Source: Herbihabitans rhizosphaerae | GTDB lineage: Bacteria; Actinomycetota; Actinomycetes; Mycobacteriales; Pseudonocardiaceae | Direction: 5' to 3' | DNA: 64,000 nucleotides | NCBI RefSeq assembly: GCF_004216555.1 | Contig: NZ_SGWQ01000010.1 | Location: forward strand, 124,001-188,000 | In this document: in pieces, positions 35,082-43,117 of the stretch | How positions within the stretch are numbered: the stretch's first letter is position 1 | How the letters are laid out: each line of letters begins with the position of its first letter | Notes under the pieces: model-generated | The model's input: only the letters and a program-made list of their open reading frames with translations | Databases searched by the model: none | What the model was told of the DNA's origin: nothing | Made by a program: the position numbers and the translations under genes

Positions 35082-35948
35082 GTGCGGCCTTCCAACCGTT
35101 TTGGCGGTTCGTTGATCAGAGTGTTCCTGGCGTTCGCGCTGCTGTTCACCGGTGGCGCCGCCGTCACGGTGGCGCACGCGACCGGCGCGCCCGCGAGCAC
35201 GGTCGCGGTCGCCCCCGACGATCCGGAGAAGCCTGGTCCGTTCCAGGTGGAGAAGGTGGCGGCACCGGCGGGTCCGGGATTCGCCGGCGGGAACCTCTGG
35301 ATTCCCCGAGGCGGGACAGGCCTGTTCGGCGGGGTCGCCGTGTCGCCGGGCTTCACCGAGTTGGAGCCTGCGATCTCCTGGTACGGCCCGCACCTGGCGT
35401 CGCACGGCTTCGTGGTGGTCACCATGAACACGCTGTCCCCGTTCGACCAGCCCGACCAGCGCGGTGACCAACTGCTCGCCGCGCTGGACTACGTGACCAA
35501 GTCGAGCCCGGCCAAGGACAAGGTCGACGCCGGGCGGCTGGCCGTGATGGGTCACTCCATGGGCGGTGGCGGAAGCCTTGCCGCCGCGGTGAAACAGCCG
35601 GCGCTGAAGGCGGCGGTCCCGCTCGCGCCGTGGCACCTGAACAAGGCGTGGGGGACGGTGCGGACGCCGACGCTGATCATCGGAGCCGAGGCGGACGCCA
35701 TCGCGCCGGTCGGCCAGCATGCCGAGCCGTTCTACGACAGCCTGCCCACCACTCTGCCCAAGGCGTATCAGGAATTGCGCGGCGCCGACCATATGGTCAC
35801 CAATTCGCCGAACCCGTGGATCGCGCGGCAGGCCACGTCCTGGCTCAAGCGGTTCGTGGACGGGAACGGCGAGTACAGCGTGTTCCTGTGCCCGCCGCCC
35901 CAGCCGGACGACAAGATCTCGGAGTACCGGTCCACCTGCCCGTACTGA
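35082..35948 (+). CDS. Cutinase/PETase-type polyester hydrolase (secreted)
   Basis: A 288-aa protein with a signal peptide (cleavage near residue 31-34) and the Thermobifida-cutinase/PETase fold. Features are GFTELEPAISWYG (oxyanion region, Phe91 in place of the usual Tyr), nucleophile Ser159 in GHSMGGGGSL, Trp184 in APWH, Asp205 in GAEADAIAPV, His237 in GADHMVTN, and the family C-terminal disulfide Cys270/Cys286 (FLCP ... EYRSTCPY). These enzymes cleave cutin, short polyesters and, in some members, PET. GTG 35082 has GAAAGG upstream. It lies beside other secreted enzymes. Confidence 0.92.
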   Translation: MRPSNRFGGSLIRVFLAFALLFTGGAAVTVAHATGAPASTVAVAPDDPEKPGPFQVEKVAAPAGPGFAGGNLWIPRGGTGLFGGVAVSPGFTELEPAISWYGPHLASHGFVVVTMNTLSPFDQPDQRGDQLLAALDYVTKSSPAKDKVDAGRLAVMGHSMGGGGSLAAAVKQPALKAAVPLAPWHLNKAWGTVRTPTLIIGAEADAIAPVGQHAEPFYDSLPTTLPKAYQELRGADHMVTNSPNPWIARQATSWLKRFVDGNGEYSVFLCPPPQPDDKISEYRSTCPY

Positions 35949-35954
35949 TCGCGG

Positions 35955-36761
35955 TCAGCCCGCCAGGGCCTTGCGCAGCGCGTCGGCGAACTCGATCGGC
36001 TGAGGGATGAAGCCGCCGTGGTCGCCGGGGAAGTCCGTCACCGTGGTGCCGAGCTTCTCGGCGAGGATTTCTGACGTGCGAGAGACGATCAGGTCACCCG
36101 ATTCGACGCCCACGCCGACCACGACGCGCCCCACGCCGCGTGCGATCGCGTCGAGGTCCGGCAGGTGCCGGGTGGTGGGCCGGATCTCGGCGGTGAACAT
36201 GCGGCAGCCGTCGGCGTAGTCCTGCTCCGGGTTGTCGCTCGGCGGCGGGCCCTCGGCGTCGTCGTCGAAGCCGGCGTTGCCCATGAACTTGGCCATCGCG
36301 GCCCCGAGCCCGTCGCGGTGGAAGATCTCCACCATCTCGTCCACGGCCGCGCGCTGCTCAGCGGCTTCGGCCGCCGGCAGCAGTTCGAGCAACGGAGGCT
36401 CGTGCGCGACCAGCGTGCGCGCCCGGCCGGGGTGCCGCTCGGCGAAGGCCAGCACGGTCACCGCGCCGCCACTGGTACCGAACAGGTCGGCCGACTCGGC
36501 ACCCAGCGCGTCGAGCAGCGCGGCCACATCGTCGGCGCGCAACTCGGGGGTGGAGGGGCCGTTCGGGTCGTCCAGCTTGCTGGCGGAGATCCCGCGCGGG
36601 TCGTGCGTCACGACGGTGTGGTCGCCGGCAAGCGCGTCGGCCAGGGGCGCGAAGTACGAGGCGGCCATGGGCGAGCCCATGACCAGCAGGAGCGGGCCGG
36701 AGCCGCGCACCTCGTAGTGCAGCGTGCCGCCGGGGATGTCGAGAGTGTGCGAGGTGGTCAT
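35955..36761 (-). CDS. Alpha/beta hydrolase
   Basis: A 268-aa cytoplasmic hydrolase. Oxyanion region VMGSPMAASYFAPLADAL, nucleophile elbow GTSGGAV (Ser in G-T-S-G-G), and a C-terminal His in PGDHGGFIPQP. The Met-Gly-Ser start of the oxyanion loop and overall length match the actinobacterial clorobiocin-type/pimeloyl esterase-like hydrolases. Substrate unknown. Convergent with the polyester hydrolase, with only 6 bp between stops, so the two transcripts overlap at their ends. Confidence 0.87.
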   Translation of the reverse strand: MTTSHTLDIPGGTLHYEVRGSGPLLLVMGSPMAASYFAPLADALAGDHTVVTHDPRGISASKLDDPNGPSTPELRADDVAALLDALGAESADLFGTSGGAVTVLAFAERHPGRARTLVAHEPPLLELLPAAEAAEQRAAVDEMVEIFHRDGLGAAMAKFMGNAGFDDDAEGPPPSDNPEQDYADGCRMFTAEIRPTTRHLPDLDAIARGVGRVVVGVGVESGDLIVSRTSEILAEKLGTTVTDFPGDHGGFIPQPIEFADALRKALAG

Positions 36762-36942
36762 GGCCGTTCCTTCCGTGAGTCTGTGGTGTCACGGGTAGGA
36801 CCCCGGTCCCCGCGCCGAATCGTCGCCCCGCGGCGAACAATCTCAAAGCCGGTCAGAACGGTGGTGGTTCAGGGCTCGCCTCGACTGGCCGAGTCGCACG
36901 CACTGTGGCGATAGAGTGAGCTTCGGTGTCGAAGGGTGTCCG

Positions 36943-37488
36943 ATGAGCAACTTGTGGACGCGACGACCTTTCATTCGAGCGGTCGTAGCGACGGTCGCGG
37001 TTCTCGGATTTGTCGTTGCCGTCACCTTGGCCACTACTTCTGAGGGATCTCAGGATCGAAGGTTGGTCAGCCGAGCCGAGGCTGATCAACTGCTTGACCG
37101 GGCAGTCCACATGGCGCGAGATGGCAACTTCACTCGACTCTGTGACGAGATCGCAGATGTGGCTCAGATGTGTCGGGCGCATCTGGAGACTGCCCGTACA
37201 TCGCGGTGGGAGCCGAGTTCCGCCGCGCCGACGGTAGTAGGCACACGGACCGTCAACGGTGCTGGTGCCGAACCTCAACTGTTCATTCTCGAGATCGCAG
37301 GCGTGCGAGCAGACGGCAGCACATACCATGGCGACTTCGCCGTGGCTGATGTTCAGGGTCGGTTGGGAAGTCCGACAGCCGCCTACTGGCTGGGAATCAA
37401 GATGGTGGTAGCGGGAGAATGTCCAGAGGGCAACTCCCAGGCTAATCATGTTTGTCGGCGAGCGACCGTCAGTGCGCCGTCGCAATAG
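36943..37488 (+). CDS. Membrane-anchored hypothetical protein
   Basis: A 181-aa protein. One N-terminal membrane helix (about residues 9-32, RAVVATVAVLGFVVAVTLATT) is followed by an extracytoplasmic ~145-residue domain with two Cys pairs (CDEIADVAQMC and CPEGNSQANHVC). Codon use is markedly less GC-biased than the neighbours, which hints at a foreign origin. An in-frame GTG at 36916 could add nine residues. No family recognised. Confidence 0.75.
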   Translation: MSNLWTRRPFIRAVVATVAVLGFVVAVTLATTSEGSQDRRLVSRAEADQLLDRAVHMARDGNFTRLCDEIADVAQMCRAHLETARTSRWEPSSAAPTVVGTRTVNGAGAEPQLFILEIAGVRADGSTYHGDFAVADVQGRLGSPTAAYWLGIKMVVAGECPEGNSQANHVCRRATVSAPSQ

Positions 37489-37526
37489 CTCGATTATGAC
37501 CTGATCCGCAGGCCACAGCGATACCG

Positions 37527-38120
37527 TCAGAGAACCCGCACCACCGCATCGTGCAACGTCGTATAGAGCGGATCCTCAGTAAAATCCGGCCCCGTCTCCT
37601 CGCCGATGTACAAATCGAGATGCCGCGCCCCACCCAACCCCGGCGTGAACTCGTCCGCGATCACCCAGGTCGGACCACTCAACCGAGCACACACAGCCGA
37701 CTCGGCACCACGTCCACACCCGGCCACCCGAACCGAAGTGCCACGCGCCAACCCGTCACCCGCCGCCGTCCGAAACGGCACGAGCGCCCCACCATCCGCC
37801 CCACGCGGCGCACTGTCCAACCAGAACCCCTTGTCGTGCGACCAGTTCAGATAGCCGCGCCGACTCGTCAGCCGTCCCGTCCCCTCCGTGCGCACCGCGT
37901 CCACGAAATCAGCCGGATAACGACCGAGATCGCTGTCCCCGTGCTCACAATCGATCACCCGACACCCGGTCACCCGCGTCCGTGCGCCGTGGTGCACGTT
38001 CTCCACCGCCGTGTAGTACACCGTGACCAGCCACCCACCCTCAGGCGCCCGATCGTCAGGCACGGCTGAGCAGCCCGCCGCCACCAAGAGCGCGGCGACG
38101 AGCAACCACACACGCCTCAT
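37527..38120 (-). CDS. Lipoprotein with 3D-domain-like C-terminus
   Basis: A 197-aa lipoprotein: the signal peptide ends VAAGC (Cys17). The C-terminal part, ending ADEFTPGLGGARHLDLYIG, resembles the Asp-rich 3D/barwin-like fold, although the match is loose. It has six other Cys. The start overlaps the stop of the deacetylase-like gene 38117-39721 (ATGA), so it belongs to the polysaccharide locus, perhaps as an envelope-anchored carbohydrate-binding part. Confidence 0.7.
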   Translation of the reverse strand: MRRVWLLVAALLVAAGCSAVPDDRAPEGGWLVTVYYTAVENVHHGARTRVTGCRVIDCEHGDSDLGRYPADFVDAVRTEGTGRLTSRRGYLNWSHDKGFWLDSAPRGADGGALVPFRTAAGDGLARGTSVRVAGCGRGAESAVCARLSGPTWVIADEFTPGLGGARHLDLYIGEETGPDFTEDPLYTTLHDAVVRVL

Positions 38121-39721
38121 CCCGCGGCGACCGTCGCCGGCGTGGTGAACGTGTAACCGAGACCCTGAACGCCTTCGACCACCTGGCGCAGCATGTCCAC
38201 GCCGAGGTACGGGTGGTAGAAGAAGCTGGCCACGCCGTCGGTGACCACCCGGCTGGCCCGCGCGGAGGCCAGCAACTGCTCCGGCAGCCGAGGCGGATGG
38301 TGGTTCTGCCACTCGGTCTCGATGTTGCCCAGCCCCTCCGGGATCACTGTCGAACCGTAGGAATCCCGCACCAGGTAAGGGAAAGCCTGGCCGTAGGCGC
38401 GCGTGTAGTCCGGCGTGCCGGAGCCGCACGTGCCGCCGGCGCACCAGCCGGGGAAGTACAGCCCCCGGTCGTAGCGCAGCCCGAACTCGGAGTTGATCAC
38501 CTTGTAGTCCACGGCCGACGCGGCGTAGTGCGGCGGCTCGAAGATCGTCGGACGCGGCAGCCCGGCCAAGGCGATCGCGGTGCGCGCCGAGGAGATCCGG
38601 CCACGCGCCCAGTTCGCGCTGTCGCCCGGCACCGGACCGTCCAGCCGCACGTAGTCCTGCTCGTCGACGTGCGCGCGGTAGAACTCGAAGTCGTCCCCGC
38701 TCACCCCGTTGTACGGGTTGTCGAGATCGCCGAACTGGTGCGTGTACCCGTGCATCAGGATCGTGCCGCCGCGCGCGATCATGTACCGCACCGCCGATAC
38801 CACCTGCGGCGCCTGGGAAAGGTTGCGGTACAACGGTTTCCCGCCGTTGTAGGTGCCCTGCGGATCGGCGTAGCGGGAGTAGAGCGCGATCGAGAACGGC
38901 ACCCGCCGGCTGTACAGGTAGTCGGCGATCGCGCGCAGCTCCGCCGGATCCGCGTCCGGTCCGACGTCCTCGATGCGCACCAGCGCGCGCTTGCGGTCCG
39001 GCCCGCTCGGGCGCACCTGCTTGGAGATCACGTCGGCGAACGCGAAGTAGCGGTCCGAGTCGCCGATGTAGGACAGCGGCACCTCGCCGAGGTAGGTCAG
39101 CCCGCCGGAGCGCACGCCCCACGGGAACGTCGTGCCGTTCTGGCGCACCGCCGTGCCCACGACCGTGGCGCGAGCCGGGTCGGTGACCGCGGCGGACACG
39201 ATGCCGGATGGCGCGGCGAGCGGGTCGCGGCGCAGGTCGGTGTCCCGGTACCGGATCGTGGTCACCGCGGAGTGGTCGAACTCGCCGGGGTCGAAGCCGT
39301 ACTGCGCGGCGAAGTTCCCGGCCCGCGTCTCGAGCTGCCAGATGTTGCTGTGCAGCCAGGTGACCGGCGTGCTGCCGGCGAGCGTGTCGTCCAGGAACGC
39401 GGCAGGCAGCGGCTCGTCGTAGGTGGAGCCGACGTAGATCACCGAGGCGTAGCCGCGCATCTCGCCGGCGGTGTACGTGCCGACCGGGCGCATCGCCCAC
39501 GGGCCGCCGTGCGAGGCCAACTGTCCGATTTGGACGGCGTAGGTCTCACCGAGGAAGCCCCACTCGCCGGTGGTGTCGTAGAGCACCAGGGTCTTGCGCG
39601 CCGGGTCGGAGCCAGGGGCGCCCGCGTTGAGCGGGACGGCCGCGGCGTAGGCCGGCGCGGCCGGCATGATCAGTGTCGCGGTGATCGCGGCGGCCGCGAT
39701 CAGTTTGCCCCAGCGTCTCAT
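38117..39721 (-). CDS. Secreted DUF2334 polysaccharide deacetylase-like protein
   Basis: A 534-aa secreted protein (signal peptide cleaved near residue 27). The N-terminal domain (40-235) reads KTLVLYDTTGEWG and resembles a flavodoxin-like accessory fold. The C-terminal DUF2334 domain has the carbohydrate esterase 4-like metal/catalytic signatures RIEDVGP (249-255), MHGYTHQ (323-329) and PPHY, SFFYHPY further on. Such proteins are expected to N-deacetylate a secreted amino sugar polymer. It is a close paralogue of the product of 39758-41497; all four motifs are intact in both. Confidence 0.85.
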   Translation of the reverse strand: MRRWGKLIAAAAITATLIMPAAPAYAAAVPLNAGAPGSDPARKTLVLYDTTGEWGFLGETYAVQIGQLASHGGPWAMRPVGTYTAGEMRGYASVIYVGSTYDEPLPAAFLDDTLAGSTPVTWLHSNIWQLETRAGNFAAQYGFDPGEFDHSAVTTIRYRDTDLRRDPLAAPSGIVSAAVTDPARATVVGTAVRQNGTTFPWGVRSGGLTYLGEVPLSYIGDSDRYFAFADVISKQVRPSGPDRKRALVRIEDVGPDADPAELRAIADYLYSRRVPFSIALYSRYADPQGTYNGGKPLYRNLSQAPQVVSAVRYMIARGGTILMHGYTHQFGDLDNPYNGVSGDDFEFYRAHVDEQDYVRLDGPVPGDSANWARGRISSARTAIALAGLPRPTIFEPPHYAASAVDYKVINSEFGLRYDRGLYFPGWCAGGTCGSGTPDYTRAYGQAFPYLVRDSYGSTVIPEGLGNIETEWQNHHPPRLPEQLLASARASRVVTDGVASFFYHPYLGVDMLRQVVEGVQGLGYTFTTPATVAAG

Positions 39722-39757
39722 GTGGACTGTGTCTCTTTTCCTTGTTCCGCAACGGCT

Positions 39758-41497
39758 TCAGCCGTGCATGATGTCGCCAGGGGAGGCGAACCGGTAACCG
39801 AGTTCGCTGATTCCGTCCACCAGTTTGGCCAGACCGGCCGTGCCGAGGAACGGGTGATAGAAGAAGCTCGCCACCGAGTCGCGCACGACCCGGTTGGCCC
39901 GCGCGTCGGCCAGCATGTCGGCCTCGGACCGGCTGTTGTGCTGGTTGAACGCGGCCGGCGCGACGTTGCCGACGTTCTCCGGCACGACGACCGAGCCGTA
40001 CACGTCGCGCACCGCGTACGGGAAGAACTGCCCGTACACCTCGTCGTAGGACACCGAGGTCGAGCCGCACAGCCCGCCGGGGCACTGGCCGGCGTAGTAG
40101 CTGCCGCGGTCGTAGCGCGCGCCGAAGATCGACGTCACCTCGTGGTAGTCCACCGCCGAGCCGCCGTAGTGCGGGAACTCGAACATCTCCGGGCGGCCGA
40201 GCCCGACCCGCTCGAACTCGCCGAGCCCGGTGGCGATCCGGTCGCGGAACCATTCCGGCGAGTCGCCCGGCACCGGCCCGGTCAGCAACACGTTGCCGCG
40301 ATCGTCGGTCCTCGCGCCGTAGAACTCGTAGTCGCTGGCGCTCACCCCGTCGTACGGGTTGGCCGCCTCGCCGTTCTGGTGGCTGTAGCCGTGCATGATC
40401 AGCGTGCCGCCGCGCCGGGTGGCGTCCCGCAGCACCTCGACCAGCTCCGGCCGGTCGACCAGTCGGGTGAACGTCGGCCGCCCGTTGTTCGCCTTGCCCT
40501 GCGGGTCGGCGTAGTACGGGTAGACCGCCAGCGAGAACGGCACGCCCCGGCCGGCCAGGTAGTCGGTGATCGCGCGCAGCTGCTTGGGATCGGTGCGCGG
40601 GCCGACGTCCTCGATGCGCACCAGCGCGCGGTGCCGCTCGACCGTCTCGGGGGCGAGCGTGCCGAGCAGGATGTCGGCGGCGGCGAGGTAGCGGTCCTGT
40701 GCGGCGGCGTAGGCGTAGGGCACCTCGGCCAGGTAGCTGAACTGTCCACTTCGGACAGCCCAGGGCGAGCGGGCGCCGCCGTCCGGGGTGGACGCCTCGG
40801 CCAGCACCTGGGTGCGGCGCGGGTCGGTGACCCGCAGGCCCATCACACCGGTGTCGGCGAACTCGCTGCGGCGCAAGGGAAATCCGCGGTAGTTGACGGT
40901 GGTCGGCCGGTCGGTGCGGTAGCCGCCCCAGGTCCAGCCGAGCCGCTTGTCCAGCCCTGGCGTGCGGTCGAACAACTGCCAGATGTTCCCGCCGATCCAC
41001 AGCACCGGGATCCGCGCGTTCGCGACGTCGGTGAGGAAGTGTTGCGGGAGCAGGCCGTCGTAGACCGATCCGATGTAGACGATCGACTGGTACCGGTTCG
41101 CCTCGCCGGGCTCGTAGTCGCCCACCGGGTGCATCCGCCACGCGTTCGCGCGGGACACCAGGTTCGCGGTGAACATCGCGTACGCCTGGGCGCGCTGTGC
41201 CTCGGAGGCGGCCGGCGGGTTCGGGGCGTAGCGGCGGCCGTCGTCGTAGAGCACCAGCGTGCGCCGGTCGTTCCGGCCGCCGGGGCCGGCCTCGCCGGGT
41301 ATGCCCGACCAGCGGGTCGATGCGGCGAGTGGCACGGGCGCGGCGGCCGGTGAGCCGGTCTCCGGGGTCGCGGCCTCGGAGTCGGAGCCGACCACGAACA
41401 CGGTGGCCACCACCGCGGCGGCGATCACCACGGTGACGGCGCCCAGGCGCACGCCGACGGGCAGCCTCCGGCGCTCTATGGCCGTGTCGCCGCTCAT
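39758..41497 (-). CDS. Membrane-anchored DUF2334 deacetylase-like protein
   Basis: A 579-aa protein. One membrane anchor lies at about residues 20-40 (AVTVVIAAAVVATVFVVG) instead of a cleavable signal. An extracytoplasmic N-terminal domain (RRTLVLYDDGRRYAP ...) is followed by a DUF2334 domain with RIEDVGP, MHGYSHQ, FPHYGGS and SFFYHPF. It is homologous over its length to the neighbouring secreted protein, so the pair arose by duplication and divided into anchored and released forms. The start overlaps the epimerase stop (ATGA). Confidence 0.85.
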   Translation of the reverse strand: MSGDTAIERRRLPVGVRLGAVTVVIAAAVVATVFVVGSDSEAATPETGSPAAAPVPLAASTRWSGIPGEAGPGGRNDRRTLVLYDDGRRYAPNPPAASEAQRAQAYAMFTANLVSRANAWRMHPVGDYEPGEANRYQSIVYIGSVYDGLLPQHFLTDVANARIPVLWIGGNIWQLFDRTPGLDKRLGWTWGGYRTDRPTTVNYRGFPLRRSEFADTGVMGLRVTDPRRTQVLAEASTPDGGARSPWAVRSGQFSYLAEVPYAYAAAQDRYLAAADILLGTLAPETVERHRALVRIEDVGPRTDPKQLRAITDYLAGRGVPFSLAVYPYYADPQGKANNGRPTFTRLVDRPELVEVLRDATRRGGTLIMHGYSHQNGEAANPYDGVSASDYEFYGARTDDRGNVLLTGPVPGDSPEWFRDRIATGLGEFERVGLGRPEMFEFPHYGGSAVDYHEVTSIFGARYDRGSYYAGQCPGGLCGSTSVSYDEVYGQFFPYAVRDVYGSVVVPENVGNVAPAAFNQHNSRSEADMLADARANRVVRDSVASFFYHPFLGTAGLAKLVDGISELGYRFASPGDIMHG

Positions 41498-42681
41498 ACC
41501 GCGGTGAAAGGGCGGGCGCCGGCCGGCGCGAATTCCTTGGGAGGCATGGCCTGTAGACCGAGCAGCCAGGCCAGCGCCTCCTCGGTGCGTTCGGCGGCGC
41601 GGCCGTCGCCGAACGGGTTGCCGCCACTGGTCATCGCGGTGCGCGCGGCCGCGTCGGACAGCAGTGCGGACGCGGTGGACACGATCCGCCGGTCGTCCGT
41701 GCCGACCAGGATCGCGCAGCCGGCGTCGACCGCCTCCATCCGCTCGGTGACGTCGCGGAGCACCAGCACCGGAACGCCGAACGTGGGCGCTTCCTCTTGA
41801 ATGCCACCGGAATCCGACAGCACGATGGTGCTCGCCGCGAGCACGCCGGCCAACTGCTCGTAGGGCAGCGGCTCGGTGATCAGCACGCGCGGGTGGTGCG
41901 CCAGCGCGTCGGTCACGGTCCTGCGCACGGCCGGGTTCGGGTGCGTCGGGAACACGATCTTGAGATCCTCGTGCTGGCGCAGCAGCTCGGTGATCGCGTC
42001 CAGCACGCGGCGCAGCGGAGCGCCCCACGACTCGCGGCGGTGCGCGGTGACCAGCATCAGCTTGTGCTCGGCGCGGGTGGCCCGCTCCACCATGTCGGCC
42101 AGTGCCGGGTCCTCGAAGTGCGCCGGCCGGTCGGTGACCGTGGAGATCGCGTCGACCACGGTGTTGCCGGTGACGAGCACCGACTGCGCCGGCACGCCCT
42201 CGTCGAGCAGGTGACCTGCGGCGTACGTGGTCGGCGCGAGGTGCAGCGCCGCGGACCGGGTGACCAGCCTGCGGTTGAGCTCCTCGGGGAACGGCGCGGC
42301 CAGGTCGAACGAGCGCAGGCCTGCCTCCAGGTGCACCACCGGGATCTTGCGCCAGAACGCGACAAGCGAGCCGGCGAGCGTGGTGGTGGTGTCGCCCTGC
42401 ACGATCACGGCCGACGGCGGGCGGGCGGTGGCGAGCCGGTCCAGCCCGGTGATCAACTGTGCCATCAGCTCGGCCTGGCCGCCGTCCTCGCGGTGCACGG
42501 TCAGCCGCACGTCCGGCGCGCGGCCGAAGGTGGCCAATGCCTGGTCGACCATGGTCGGGTGCTGGCCGGTCGCGATGATCGACGCGCGTAACCGACCGCC
42601 TCGGTCGAACGCCTCGGCCACCGGGGCCAGCTTCACCGCCTCCGGTCGTGTCCCGGCTACCAGCCATACCTCGGGCGTCAT
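41494..42681 (-). CDS. wecB: UDP-N-acetylglucosamine 2-epimerase (non-hydrolysing)
   Basis: A 395-aa enzyme of the WecB/MnaA family interconverting UDP-GlcNAc and UDP-ManNAc. It begins WLVAGTRPEAVKLAPVAEA and contains VQGDTTT, HLEAGLRS, PEELNRRL, VTAHRRE and SDSGGIQEEAP blocks. Two upstream ATGs give a longer frame but ATG 42681 fits the family start. It is transcribed with the two deacetylase-like genes and diverges from the glycosyltransferase, so it likely supplies the amino sugar of a surface polymer. Wall teichoic/linkage use is an alternative. Confidence 0.92.
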   Translation of the reverse strand: MTPEVWLVAGTRPEAVKLAPVAEAFDRGGRLRASIIATGQHPTMVDQALATFGRAPDVRLTVHREDGGQAELMAQLITGLDRLATARPPSAVIVQGDTTTTLAGSLVAFWRKIPVVHLEAGLRSFDLAAPFPEELNRRLVTRSAALHLAPTTYAAGHLLDEGVPAQSVLVTGNTVVDAISTVTDRPAHFEDPALADMVERATRAEHKLMLVTAHRRESWGAPLRRVLDAITELLRQHEDLKIVFPTHPNPAVRRTVTDALAHHPRVLITEPLPYEQLAGVLAASTIVLSDSGGIQEEAPTFGVPVLVLRDVTERMEAVDAGCAILVGTDDRRIVSTASALLSDAAARTAMTSGGNPFGDGRAAERTEEALAWLLGLQAMPPKEFAPAGARPFTAV

Positions 42682-42954
42682 GCCCTGTCCACCCCGATGC
42701 ACGGTTGCTCCCCGTCCCTGTTCCGAATCTTGTCGGCCCGCCGACTGGTCACGATCGTGTCGGCTAATCACCCGATCGTGCATCGATTGGTCGGACAATG
42801 CCGTTACCGGGCTACCTACGGGAGGTGATTACCCACCAAACATCACCCGAAACGGGTGACTTTTATGACATATCCATCCACGGTGTGTAGCAGCGTGACG
42901 GGTGCTGGCGATACGGGCTACGTCTGGTTGATCCATGAAGGCGGGGGTTTTGAA
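42682..42954. promoter_or_regulatory. Divergent regulatory region of the polysaccharide locus
   Basis: A 273-bp region with many dyads: perfect CACGATCGTG (42750-42759), GGTGATTACCCACC (42823-42836) and TCACCCG-AAA-CGGGTGA (42843-42859). It separates wecB (leftward) from the small membrane protein/GT2 operon (rightward), so shared control of both halves is likely. It does not match a riboswitch that I can name with confidence. Confidence 0.5.
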
Positions 42955-43107
42955 GTGTCGATGACGCGGGTGGTTCCTGCCTCACTGTCGGTCGCCGGTG
43001 TCGGTGCCGTCATGGGTGGCACCGTTCTCTACGTGATCTTGTCGCTCGTGGCGCTGATCGCGATGCTGCTCGCCGCGCGGTCGCTGCGCCTGCGCGCTCA
43101 ACGGTGA
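42955..43107 (+). CDS. Small single-pass membrane protein
   Basis: A 50-aa frame from GTG 42955 or 48 aa from ATG 42961. It has one central hydrophobic segment (GVGAVMGGTVLYVILSLVAL to AMLLAA, about residues 11-41) and a basic C-terminus (RSLRLRAQR). It ends 10 bp before the glycosyltransferase. Small membrane proteins next to processive synthases often stabilise or regulate them; the assignment here is positional. Confidence 0.55.
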   Translation: MSMTRVVPASLSVAGVGAVMGGTVLYVILSLVALIAMLLAARSLRLRAQR

Positions 43108-43117
43108 GCGCGCCCCG

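Noticed and set aside
42780-42960. Cyclic-di-GMP (GEMM) or cyclic-di-AMP riboswitch before the polysaccharide genes
   Set aside because: A fragment resembles a GEMM 3' part (GGTAGCCCGGTAACGG on the minus strand), but the other conserved segments are missing on either strand.
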